A DNA stretch of 64,000 nt from Streptomyces sp. NBC_01288. GTDB lineage: Bacteria; Actinomycetota; Actinomycetes; Streptomycetales; Streptomycetaceae. Below are positions 8,708 to 16,048 of this stretch, one piece after another. A program made the translations under genes and the position numbers. Numbering within the stretch: position 1 is the stretch's first letter; every line of letters begins with the position of its first letter. The notes beneath the pieces are model-generated. The model saw nothing but the letters and a program-made list of their open reading frames with translations. It did no database searches and was not told the origin of the DNA. The stretch is from NCBI RefSeq assembly GCF_035982055.1, contig NZ_CP108427.1:558001-622000 (forward strand), given 5' to 3'.

Positions 8708-9454
8708 ATGAACACGAGATCGCTGATAATCGAGGCGGCGGCGGAGCTGATCGCGCGGTCGCCGAGCGGCGACGTCTCGACGCGCGCGGTGTGCGAGGCG
8801 GCGGGTGTCCAACAGCCCGTGCTGTACCGGCTGTTCGGCGACAAGGACGGACTCCTGGCGGCGACGGTCGACCACGTGTGGGACCAGTACCTGGAGACCA
8901 AGCGCGCCGCGGAGAAGTCGGCGGACCCCTTGCAGGATCTGCTCGCCGGGTGGAACAGCCATGTGGCGTTCGCGCTGGGACATCCCAACGCCTACAAGTT
9001 GATGTTCGCCCCGGCGCTGCGCTCCACGCCGGAGGCGGCGCAGGAGGCGCTGCGGATCCTCCGCGCGGTGCTGGAGCGGCTCGCCGCGCAGGGCCGGATG
9101 CGGATCGCACCCGGGATCGCGGCGCAGATGGTCATGACGGCCACCACCGGTGTGGCACTGGCGCTGATCACCCGCCCCGAGCTGTATCCGGACGCCGGGC
9201 TCTCGACGCTGGTCCGGGACGCGATGGTCCAGGCGATCCTGCTCGACCCGGCGGCGGACACGACGGCCCACGACGACGCCCGTACGGCGGCGGCGACCAC
9301 GCTGCTCTCGTCCCTCGGCGATCTCACCCCCGAACCGTTCACCCCCGCGGAGTCGGCCCTGCTCGGGCAGTGGCTCACGCAGATCCCCGGCTCAACGCGG
9401 AACCCCGCCTCCACTCAGCTCCCCACCTCACGGAAGGACCCTCACCATGACTGA
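8708..9454 (+). CDS. TetR-family transcriptional regulator
   Basis: A 248-residue TetR regulator. The N-terminal HTH lies at about residues 8-55, with the recognition segment VSTRAVCEAAGVQQPVLYRLFGDKDGL. A helical ligand-binding domain follows, with an extended Pro/Thr-rich tail. ATG 8708 is chosen because it immediately precedes the HTH and sits 7 bases after a -10 element. The stop overlaps the SDR start by 8 bases, so the two are one transcript and the regulator probably senses a substrate or product of the SDR. It likely represses itself through the palindrome at 8656-8680. Confidence 0.9.
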   Translation: MNTRSLIIEAAAELIARSPSGDVSTRAVCEAAGVQQPVLYRLFGDKDGLLAATVDHVWDQYLETKRAAEKSADPLQDLLAGWNSHVAFALGHPNAYKLMFAPALRSTPEAAQEALRILRAVLERLAAQGRMRIAPGIAAQMVMTATTGVALALITRPELYPDAGLSTLVRDAMVQAILLDPAADTTAHDDARTAAATTLLSSLGDLTPEPFTPAESALLGQWLTQIPGSTRNPASTQLPTSRKDPHHD

Positions 9455-10190
9455 CACCGGCACCCCCACCCGCGTCGCCCTGGTCACCGGCGGCTCCGGC
9501 GGCATCGGCCGCGCGGTCGCCGAGCGCCTCGCCAAGGACGGCATCGCCGTCGGCGTGCACTACGCCGGCAACAAGTCCCGCGCCGACGAGACGGTCGCCG
9601 CGATCACCGCGGCCGGCGGCCGGGCGATCCCGGTCGGCGGCGACGTGGCCGACGAACAGGAGATGGCGGCCGCCTTCGACGCGGTCGAGGCGGAGTTCGG
9701 CGGCCTCGACGTGGTCGTCAACACCGCTGGGATCATGGTCCTTTCGCCCATCGCGACCATGAACCTCGACGACCTCGACCGCATGCACCGCACCAACATC
9801 CGCGGCACGTTCGTCGTCTCCCAGCAGGCGGCCCGCCGAGTACGCGCGGGCGGCGCGATCATCAACTTCTCCACCACCGTCACCCGCACCAAGTTCCCGA
9901 CGTACGGCGGCTACGTGGCGAGCAAGGCCGCGGTCGAGGCGATGACCCTGGTGCTGGCCCGCGAGTTGCGCGGCAAGGACATCACCGTCAACACCGTGGC
10001 CCCCGGCCCGACCGCGACGTCCCTCTTCCTCGACGGCAAGGACGAGGCGACCGTCCAGAACCTCGCCAAGGCCGCCCCGTTGGAGCGCCTCGGCGCACCG
10101 GACGACATCGCCGAGTCGGTCGCGTTCCTCGCGGGCCCGGCGCGCTGGATCAACGGCCAAGTGCTGTACGCCAACGGCGGGTTGGCCTGA
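9447..10190 (+). CDS. Short-chain dehydrogenase/reductase (SDR)
   Basis: A 247-residue classical SDR. The Rossmann motif TGGSGGIG is at the N-terminus and NTAG follows near residue 94. The catalytic triad is Ser142, Tyr156 and Lys160 (GGYVASK). The C-terminal WINGQVLYANGG is typical of 3-oxoacyl-ACP-reductase-like members. NADP(H) use is suggested but not certain. It overlaps the tetR gene by 8 bases (AAGGACCCTCACC upstream of ATG), indicating translational coupling. The substrate is unknown. Confidence 0.9.
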   Translation: MTDTGTPTRVALVTGGSGGIGRAVAERLAKDGIAVGVHYAGNKSRADETVAAITAAGGRAIPVGGDVADEQEMAAAFDAVEAEFGGLDVVVNTAGIMVLSPIATMNLDDLDRMHRTNIRGTFVVSQQAARRVRAGGAIINFSTTVTRTKFPTYGGYVASKAAVEAMTLVLARELRGKDITVNTVAPGPTATSLFLDGKDEATVQNLAKAAPLERLGAPDDIAESVAFLAGPARWINGQVLYANGGLA

Positions 10191-10217
10191 TTCTCGCCCC
10201 AGGAATCCACCCGCCTG

Positions 10218-10250
10218 CCCGGACAGCGTCTGCGGAGGACGCTGTCCGGG
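10218..10250. terminator. 13-bp perfect hairpin between convergent genes
   Basis: CCCGGACAGCGTC (10218-10230) pairs exactly with GACGCTGTCCGGG (10238-10250) around a 7-base loop. It lies between the SDR gene and the convergent DoxX gene and probably terminates both transcripts. Confidence 0.8.
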
Positions 10251-10262
10251 GGGCGTGGAGCG

Positions 10263-10772
10263 TCAGAGCCAGCGGCGGAACGGCTCCTGGAACACCAGCA
10301 CGTTCGGGCGTTTCCTGCCGACGGCCCTTTCCGCGAGGGTCGTCACCGAGAAGTGCGAGGCCAGGAGCGGCCAGGCGATGACGACCGTCGACAGCGCGGC
10401 CATGATCGGATACTCCGTGATGAGCTGGTCCGCGCTCCAGTACATCAGCAGCGTGAAAACGGACGCCAGGGACGCGGGCAGCGAGAAGACTCCCAGGACG
10501 AGAACGACTCCCAGCGTTGTCTCCAGAAGAGGCATCGCGAAGCCGAAGAAATGCGGCCATTCCGCGAGGGTGGCATCCGAGAAGCTTTTGAAATAGCCCG
10601 GAACCCTGCTGTTCGACTTCGCACTGTTCGCCACCAGAAGAATGTCCGCCGCGCCGAAGTGCGCCCGGTATTTCAGCGTCCCCTCGTGGAGCCACAGGAC
10701 TCCGAGGGTGACCCTGATCGCGCCGGCGAGTGCCGCCGCGATCAGGCTCGGGCGCGAGACAGGCGATTTCAT
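10263..10772 (-). CDS. DoxX-family integral membrane protein
   Basis: A 169-residue, four-helix membrane protein. The N-terminal helix carries the DoxX-like IRVTLGVLWLHEGTLK segment, and PLLETTLGVVLVLG and later hydrophobic helices follow. It is the second gene of a leftward pair: its ATG overlaps the stop of the upstream lipoprotein gene by four bases (ATGA), so the two are translationally coupled. DoxX proteins are linked to redox or quinone chemistry in membranes; the role here is not determined. Confidence 0.8.
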   Translation of the reverse strand: MKSPVSRPSLIAAALAGAIRVTLGVLWLHEGTLKYRAHFGAADILLVANSAKSNSRVPGYFKSFSDATLAEWPHFFGFAMPLLETTLGVVLVLGVFSLPASLASVFTLLMYWSADQLITEYPIMAALSTVVIAWPLLASHFSVTTLAERAVGRKRPNVLVFQEPFRRWL

Positions 10773-11209
10773 GACAGTTTCGCGGCGCCGAATACCGCCT
10801 TCGCCTTGTCGCAGTGGATGACCACGGTGCTGTAGCCGGACGCGTTGACGCCGTTGAGGGCGAACGTCTGGGACTTCTCGTCGTACTTCACGCCCCCGAG
10901 CTGCTTGCCGGCCGACACGGCGGCTTCGTCCGTGCCGTTCGTGAGGTAGACATGCAGGTCCGGTCCCTCGTCGGACGAGAAGCCCGACAGCGTGACATCC
11001 GAACCGCTCACCTTCGCGGTACCGGTCACCTTCTTGCCGTTGAGCCCCCCGAACATGCCCTGCTTGTCCGCCGACTGCATCGCGGGCTGCGAGGCCGACA
11101 TGGAGGCCGCCGCCTTCGAGGTGGAGTCCTTGTTGTCAGATCCGCCGCACGCCGTGAGCGTGAAGGAAATCGCAACGAGAGCCACGCCGGCAAACCCGAT
11201 TTTCCGCAT
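10769..11209 (-). CDS. DM13-domain lipoprotein
   Basis: A 146-residue lipoprotein. The signal peptide ends in a lipobox (FTLTACGG), then a Ser/Ala/Lys linker, then a DM13-type domain with the family phrase GPDLHVYLTNG and a C-terminal YSTVVIHCDKAKAVFGAAKL. DM13 domains are proposed electron-transfer or redox modules using a conserved Cys (here in VIHCDK). ATG 11209 is chosen because AGAGGAAAA lies about 10 bases upstream and it starts the signal peptide directly. The coupled DoxX gene suggests a small membrane redox unit. Confidence 0.8.
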   Translation of the reverse strand: MRKIGFAGVALVAISFTLTACGGSDNKDSTSKAAASMSASQPAMQSADKQGMFGGLNGKKVTGTAKVSGSDVTLSGFSSDEGPDLHVYLTNGTDEAAVSAGKQLGGVKYDEKSQTFALNGVNASGYSTVVIHCDKAKAVFGAAKLS

Positions 11210-11463
11210 ACCAATTTTCCTCTTCTTGATTCCACTGGAATCGGCGACAATAGGAACGGGCTGCCGCCGACAGGAACAACCTACCCACGGAAAACACGAA
11301 GAGGTCCCGTCGCCAGGGGGACGTAAGAAATGCATCACATTTATTGCGAGTTTCTGACGTCCGGCGGCCTCCGCCGCTGGCCCTCGACCTGCCTGGCTGC
11401 CTGCCTGGGCCCCGATGCTCGCGCTGGTTCATCCGTCAGCGGGCCGGCTCGGCAGTCTGCTGA

Positions 11464-11826
11464 TCAACGTCGAGTTGAGGGGATGCGGACCGGCGACGGG
11501 TCCGGAAACGAGACGGGAGCCTCCGCCTCAGGGGCCGGCATGTCGTCGACCCTGGTCCCCGATCCCGTGCGGGAGGTGAGGTAGCCCTCCGCCGTGAGCT
11601 GCTCGTACGACTGCACGACGACCCAGCGCGAACATCCGAGCCGCTGCGCCAGCTTACGGCTGGCCGGGAGAGGCGACCCGGGGGGAAGTCTCCTGGTCTG
11701 GATGGCCAGCCGAAGGGCCTGTTCGAGCTGCGCGTGCAGGGGCCGGCGGGGGTCCAGCGGGTCGACATCGAGATAGAGCTCGCCGCGCTGCCCGTCGTCG
11801 ACTGTGAAGGACATCTTTCTCGCCAT
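11464..11826 (-). CDS. Truncated MocR/GntR-type regulator (HTH only)
   Basis: About 120 residues matching only the N-terminal winged helix of MocR/PdxR regulators: PLHAQLEQALRLAIQTRRLP, LPASRKLAQRLGCSR, then SYEQLTAEGYLTSRTGSGTRV. MocR proteins are normally near 450-480 residues with an aminotransferase-fold domain; here the frame stops after a short Pro-rich linker. None of the downstream 250 bases looks like the missing domain in any frame. It may be a decayed gene or a stand-alone GntR protein. ATG 11826 is chosen; 11814 is an alternative. Confidence 0.65.
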   Translation of the reverse strand: MARKMSFTVDDGQRGELYLDVDPLDPRRPLHAQLEQALRLAIQTRRLPPGSPLPASRKLAQRLGCSRWVVVQSYEQLTAEGYLTSRTGSGTRVDDMPAPEAEAPVSFPDPSPVRIPSTRR

Positions 11827-12161
11827 CGTTACGAGTGAGGCAATGAGGACGGCTGTTGTGCGGGCGTCGAGGCGGCATCGTCGTCGAGCCTCACCCGCGT
11901 ACCGCGTACGAGCCACTGACCGAACGGACGGTTGGGATGTGAGCAGTTAAAACGTGGCGGAATCCGATGTCAAGGCACAAGTGAGGCGCCGGCACCCCGA
12001 AGGGCTCGGAGCGAGGCCCCGGCCGAACGCGCACTCCAGCGGAACGTTCGACCGCGTCGCCCCGAGCAGCCCCATGGCCTCGCTCCAGCAACTCCGATGA
12101 CACAGGCGGCCTGTTGCCGGTACATGTCGCTCAACTGCCCTGCCTACGGCCCCCTTTCGAC
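11827..12161. other. Intergenic stretch without recognised gene
   Basis: 335 bases between the MocR fragment and the tetR stop. Codon-position bias is weak in all frames, and I see no family motif, RNA or strong hairpin. It may be decayed sequence related to the truncated MocR gene next to it. Confidence 0.5.
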
Positions 12162-12806
12162 CTACGCCGGGGACACGTCCGGTCCGATGCCGCGGAACTC
12201 GGGTGCCGGGGGCAGCGGTTCCGTCCCGTCCGGCTGGGTGCGCATGCCGTCCAGCAGCAGGCGCAGGTAGCGCCGCCACAGGTCGGGCTCTCCGGTCTGG
12301 TCGGTGACCGCGGCCACCATCAGCTGGATCATCGGGAGATCCATGTGCTCGACGTCGGGGCGCAGCGCCCCCTGCTCCTTGGCGCGGGCGATCAGTGGAT
12401 CGACCAGGGGCTTGATCCGCCGGTCGACAAGGGCGTGCCGCTGGGCGGCCTTGCCGGTGCCGAGCATGACCTCGCGCAACCCCCGGTCGTGCGCCTGGAG
12501 TTCACACACCTTCTCCAGGCTGGACGCCAGTCCGTGCCACGGGTCGGGATCGGCGGCGGCTTCCCGGGCGGACGCCTCGACCTGGTCGATCATGTCCTCG
12601 AAGACCGCGTCGACGAGCTCTTCCTTGTTGGAGAAGTGCCGGTAAGCCGTCCCCACCCCGAGTCCCGCGTGGCGGGCGACGTCGTCGAGGGTCGCGGCCA
12701 GGCCCCGGTCACGGAACACCTCGCGGGCGGCGGTCATCAGGCGGCGGCGGTTCAGCTCGGCATCGCGCCGCAACGGCGGTCTGCCGGGTTCAGCGGGCTC
12801 CGCCAT
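12162..12806 (-). CDS. TetR-family regulator, divergent from esterase lipoprotein
   Basis: A 214-residue TetR regulator. The HTH is LDDVARHAGLGVGTAYRHFSNKEELVDAV after NRRRLMTAAREVFRDRG, and a helical C-terminal domain follows (HDRGLREVML, QLMVAAVTDQ). ATG 12806 has a GGAAGG site about 13 bases upstream; ATG 12851, 15 codons earlier, is possible. The gene is divergent from the lipoprotein at 12976. The intervening region carries two near-identical palindromes that are its obvious operators, one beside each promoter, implying autoregulation plus control of the esterase. Confidence 0.9.
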   Translation of the reverse strand: MAEPAEPGRPPLRRDAELNRRRLMTAAREVFRDRGLAATLDDVARHAGLGVGTAYRHFSNKEELVDAVFEDMIDQVEASAREAAADPDPWHGLASSLEKVCELQAHDRGLREVMLGTGKAAQRHALVDRRIKPLVDPLIARAKEQGALRPDVEHMDLPMIQLMVAAVTDQTGEPDLWRRYLRLLLDGMRTQPDGTEPLPPAPEFRGIGPDVSPA

Positions 12807-12879
12807 GCCAGTCGTCACGCCTTCCGGATGATGCCCAATCGTCCAGCTCATCGTACCGGCGCGATCACTCCCGAAACAA

Positions 12880-12902
12880 AAGCGGAGATGGCGTCTCCGT
12901 TT
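12880..12902. promoter_or_regulatory. TetR operator copy 1
   Basis: AAGCGGAGAT-GGC-GTCTCCGTTT, an imperfect palindrome in the tetR/esterase intergenic region. It shares the CGGAGAT core with copy 2, whose centre lies 44 bp away, about four helical turns. Confidence 0.75.
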
Positions 12903-12923
12903 GATGTTACGGTGACAGAGTCA

Positions 12924-12946
12924 AAACGGAGATGCGATCTCCGTTT
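12924..12946. promoter_or_regulatory. TetR operator copy 2
   Basis: AAACGGAGAT-GCG-ATCTCCGTTT has perfect 10-bp arms. It lies 30 bases before the esterase start codon, positioned to block its promoter. Confidence 0.8.
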
Positions 12947-12975
12947 ACCACATTGTGTCAGCGGGAGAAGAAGAC

Positions 12976-14211
12976 ATGGACATGGGCATGGACATGCGCG
13001 GAGAGAACACAGCACCTCAACGGAAGGCCCGGGCAGGCTGGTGGAGGGGCGGCGCCGCCGTCACGGTCACCATCACCGCGGGACTGGCCCTGGTCGCCTG
13101 CTCCTCGGGCGGCAGCAGCTCGGCCGCCGGTACATCCAGCCCCGGCGCGAAGACGGCCGCCTGCTCTACGGGCGCGACCGCATCCGGTGCCGGTGCCGGA
13201 ACGCCCCCAGGGACGCCCACCGGAATGCCGTCGGGCAACGCGGGAGCCATCACCGTGGCCAAGACCATCAAGAAGTCGGACACCAGCACCAGCACGGTGA
13301 TCGACCCCAAGGGTGCCCAGATCCGGTGCGCCGCCTCCGGGATCACCACCACGCACGACATCACGTACGCCTCGCCGACCACCAACGGTAGGAAGAGCGA
13401 CCTGAAGCTGGACATCCAGGTGCCCACGTCCACGTCGGGCAAGAAGCCCCTGGTCATCTACCTGACCGGCGGCGGGTTCGTCATGGCGGACCGCACGGCC
13501 AACCTGAATCAGCGCACCTATGTCGCTGATCAGGGGTACGTCGTGGCCAGCATCCAGTACCGCACCACCAAGGACGGCGCCACGTACAAGGGCGCCGTCG
13601 CCGACGTGAAGTCCGCGATCCGGTACCTACGCGCCAACGCGGACCAGTACTCCATCGACGCCGACCAGGTCGCCGTGTGGGGCCAGTCCGCGGGCGGGTA
13701 CCTGGCGGCGATGACCGGCGCCACCAACGGCGAGAAGTCCTTCGACGTGGGCGACAACCTGGGCCAGAGCAGCCAAGTACAGGGCGTGGTCGACGAGTTC
13801 GGCCCGGCCGACCTCTCCAAGCTCGCGGCCGACTACGACACGGCGGCCCAGAAGGCCAACTACGCGGCGGGCAACAACGCCGCCCAATGGGTCTACGGCC
13901 CCGGCACCAAGAAGTCGATCGCCAACCGCACCAGCGAGGTCGCGGCCGCCGACCCGAGCACCCACATCACTTCCAAGACCGCACCCTTCGTCATCTTCCA
14001 CGGCAGCGCCGACAACCTGGTCTCACCCAGCGAAACCCTGAACCTCCACACGGCACTGCGCGCCAAGGGAATCGACAGCACCCGCTACGTCCTCACCGGC
14101 GCCGGCCACGGCGACCTGTCCTTCACCGGCGACACCTCGGCCTCCCTGCCCTGGTCCACCCAGGAGACGTTGGGCCACATCGTCGACTTCCTGGGTCGGC
14201 ACCTCAAGTAG
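12976..14211 (+). CDS. Secreted alpha/beta-hydrolase (esterase) lipoprotein
   Basis: A 411-residue exported esterase. A Met/Asp-rich N-terminal extension precedes a hydrophobic segment and lipobox (LALVACSS). A low-complexity Ala/Ser/Gly/Thr/Pro linker runs to about residue 110, then an alpha/beta-hydrolase-3/BD-FAE-like domain. Putative triad: Ser238 (GQSAGG), Asp346 (HGSADNL), His378 (GAGHGD). The oxyanion HGGG motif appears as TGGG. ATG 12976 follows GGGAGAAGAAG; GTG 12955 lies before that site and is unlikely. Probably repressed by the divergent TetR. The substrate may be a carboxylic ester; it is not identifiable from sequence. Confidence 0.85.
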   Translation: MDMGMDMRGENTAPQRKARAGWWRGGAAVTVTITAGLALVACSSGGSSSAAGTSSPGAKTAACSTGATASGAGAGTPPGTPTGMPSGNAGAITVAKTIKKSDTSTSTVIDPKGAQIRCAASGITTTHDITYASPTTNGRKSDLKLDIQVPTSTSGKKPLVIYLTGGGFVMADRTANLNQRTYVADQGYVVASIQYRTTKDGATYKGAVADVKSAIRYLRANADQYSIDADQVAVWGQSAGGYLAAMTGATNGEKSFDVGDNLGQSSQVQGVVDEFGPADLSKLAADYDTAAQKANYAAGNNAAQWVYGPGTKKSIANRTSEVAAADPSTHITSKTAPFVIFHGSADNLVSPSETLNLHTALRAKGIDSTRYVLTGAGHGDLSFTGDTSASLPWSTQETLGHIVDFLGRHLK

Positions 14212-14218
14212 CCGAGAA

Positions 14219-14737
14219 TCAGGCGGTGTTGCCGATGACACCACGGGCGGCGAGCCGGAAGGCCCTGACCTCCTGATAGAGGATTCGCTCTCGCTCGGCG
14301 GCAAGGGCCACGTCCTCGGCTCTGCGCGTGACATCCCCGGCGCGAGCGTTGTCGGCCATCCGCCGCATGACTTCGGAGAGGCCGCTGGAGGCGTCGGCGA
14401 CTCGCCCGATGACTTTCACGAGAGAGTCCGGTCCTTCGAGGATCACGACTTCGGCGGCGCGATGGACCTCGCGGGCAAGGGCGATGAAGCGACGTATCTT
14501 CTCATCGACATCGGGCAGTTCGGGTTCGTCCGAACGCAGTGCGTCGAGTACGGCGTCCATGGCGATGTCGCGGTCATGGAGCGCGCCGAGGTAGCCGGCG
14601 TAGGCATCGCGGCGATGCTGACGGCGCCACTGGTCGTTCTGAGCCCGTGTCTGTGTCCGGCCGCTCACGATCGCGGCGCCGAGAGTGGCGACGGAGCCGA
14701 CAGCGGCGCCCAGCAGCGCGGCGAGTCCTGCGTCCAT
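14219..14737 (-). CDS. Single-pass membrane-anchored coiled-coil protein, unknown
   Basis: A 172-residue protein with one N-terminal transmembrane helix (AALLGAAVGSVATLGAAIVSG). A long helical, charged region follows, starting TQTRAQNDQWRRQHRRDAYAGYLGALHD. This pattern is common in actinomycete proteins of unknown function. ATG 14737 starts the helix directly; a longer upstream frame is rich in Arg and not credible. It ends 8 bases from the convergent esterase stop. Confidence 0.7.
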   Translation of the reverse strand: MDAGLAALLGAAVGSVATLGAAIVSGRTQTRAQNDQWRRQHRRDAYAGYLGALHDRDIAMDAVLDALRSDEPELPDVDEKIRRFIALAREVHRAAEVVILEGPDSLVKVIGRVADASSGLSEVMRRMADNARAGDVTRRAEDVALAAERERILYQEVRAFRLAARGVIGNTA

Positions 14738-14856
14738 CCGCCCAGTCTGCCGTCGCCGGACACCGTCCGGAAACCTGTCACGGTTCGTCACGCAGCGTGC
14801 GGCCGGGACTCTGCGTCTGACACAGTGTCCCTTCATCCACACATCAGGGGCGTACC

Positions 14857-15552
14857 GTGTCCAACTCCGTATTTACGCCACCAGGTCAGCCGGCAAGGGC
14901 CGCCGGATCACCTCCGAGGAAGACGCGCGACTGGAAGCTCATCGGTGGAGTCACCGCGGGCGTTCTCGTCATCGGCGGTCTCGGCACCGCCTGCCACAAC
15001 ACCACTGGTGCAGGCGGTAGTTCAACCGCCACCGCGACCAGCACGGGCAGCAACGCCAAGACCGGCGGCAAGACCAGGACCGTCCCCGACTTCGTGGGCA
15101 TGGGTCTTCAGTCCGCGCAGGACGCCGCCCAGAAGCAGGGCTTCTACACCCTCAAGTCCCACGACTCGCTCGGCCGCGACCGCCACCAGATCCTCGACCG
15201 GGACTGGAAGGTCTGCTCCCAGAACCTGAAGGCCGGTACGACCACGTCCACGGACACCCAACTCGACTTCGGCGCGGTGAAGTCGGACGAGACCTGCCCG
15301 GCGAAGGACCGGTCCGCGCCCACCGCGGCCGGCGGAACGATGCCGGACTTCAAGGGAAAGTCGGTGAACACCGCCCGGGACGCGCTCCGCTCCAGTACGT
15401 CGATCACGGTCAAGGACGCCTCCGGCAAAGGGCGTTACGTACTCCTGGAGTCGAACTGGCAGGTGTGCTCGCAGAAGCCGCCCGCCGGGACGAAACTGAG
15501 CGGGCAGCCGGTTGAGTTCTCCGCGGTGAAGTTCGGGGAGTCCTGTCCGTAG
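14857..15552 (+). CDS. Lipoprotein-like protein with two PASTA-like domains
   Basis: A 231-residue protein starting at GTG 14857 after a GGGG site. The N-terminus is cytoplasmic and Pro/Arg-rich, then a helix runs into LGTACHN, which could be a lipobox or simple membrane anchor. After a Thr/Ser/Gly linker come two tandem ~70-residue PASTA-like modules beginning VPDFVGMGLQSAQDAA and MPDFKGKSVNTARDAL. Each ends with a paired Cys pattern (VCSQ ... ETCP or ESCP) that could form an intra-domain disulphide. PASTA modules bind peptidoglycan fragments in other proteins; that role here is inference. Confidence 0.72.
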   Translation: MSNSVFTPPGQPARAAGSPPRKTRDWKLIGGVTAGVLVIGGLGTACHNTTGAGGSSTATATSTGSNAKTGGKTRTVPDFVGMGLQSAQDAAQKQGFYTLKSHDSLGRDRHQILDRDWKVCSQNLKAGTTTSTDTQLDFGAVKSDETCPAKDRSAPTAAGGTMPDFKGKSVNTARDALRSSTSITVKDASGKGRYVLLESNWQVCSQKPPAGTKLSGQPVEFSAVKFGESCP

Positions 15553-15628
15553 CCGCACTTGACGGCCCGCCCGGTGAGACCGGTCGGCTCGGCCGAAGAC
15601 ATGTCAACAGCCCCTCAAGGAGGTCCCC

Positions 15629-16048
15629 ATGAGCGCCCCCTATCTGCCCCCGCCCTGGGGAGCACGGGTGATCGGCAACCGGATGGCCAAGCTCTTCGCG
15701 CGATCGGTGCTGAGCACGCTGAGCGTTCGTGGGCGGACCAGTGGGCGCCTGCGGAGTGTGCCGGTGGCCGTCCTCGAACACGACGGGGAGCGTTATCTCA
15801 TCGCGCCCCGCGGCAACACCGAGTGGTCCCGCAACCTGCGTGTCGCGAAGAGCGGGCGGCTGCGACGCAAGGGCGTGACCGAGGAGTTCGAGGCGATCGA
15901 GGTGCCGACCGATGAGCGTCCGCAGTTGATCGCCGTCTACCTCGAACGGTTCGGTCGCTTCCCCACCGTCGCCGAGACCTTCCGCCAACTCCCCGACCCC
16001 GCCGACCATCCCACGTTCCGGATCGTCGGCTCTCGCAGCCTCCGCTAA
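15629..16048 (+). CDS. Deazaflavin-dependent nitroreductase/FDR-type split-barrel protein
   Basis: A 139-residue protein resembling the F420-dependent reductase (Ddn-like) branch of split-barrel flavoproteins. Key phrases: LSVRGRTSGRLRSVPVAVLEHDG, YLIAPRGNTEWSRNLRVAKSGRLRRKG, and a final ADHPTFRIV. ATG 15629 follows a near-perfect AAGGAGGT ribosome site. The stop overlaps the convergent gene at 16045 by four bases. Substrate unknown; F420 use is inferred from family. Confidence 0.82.
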   Translation: MSAPYLPPPWGARVIGNRMAKLFARSVLSTLSVRGRTSGRLRSVPVAVLEHDGERYLIAPRGNTEWSRNLRVAKSGRLRRKGVTEEFEAIEVPTDERPQLIAVYLERFGRFPTVAETFRQLPDPADHPTFRIVGSRSLR

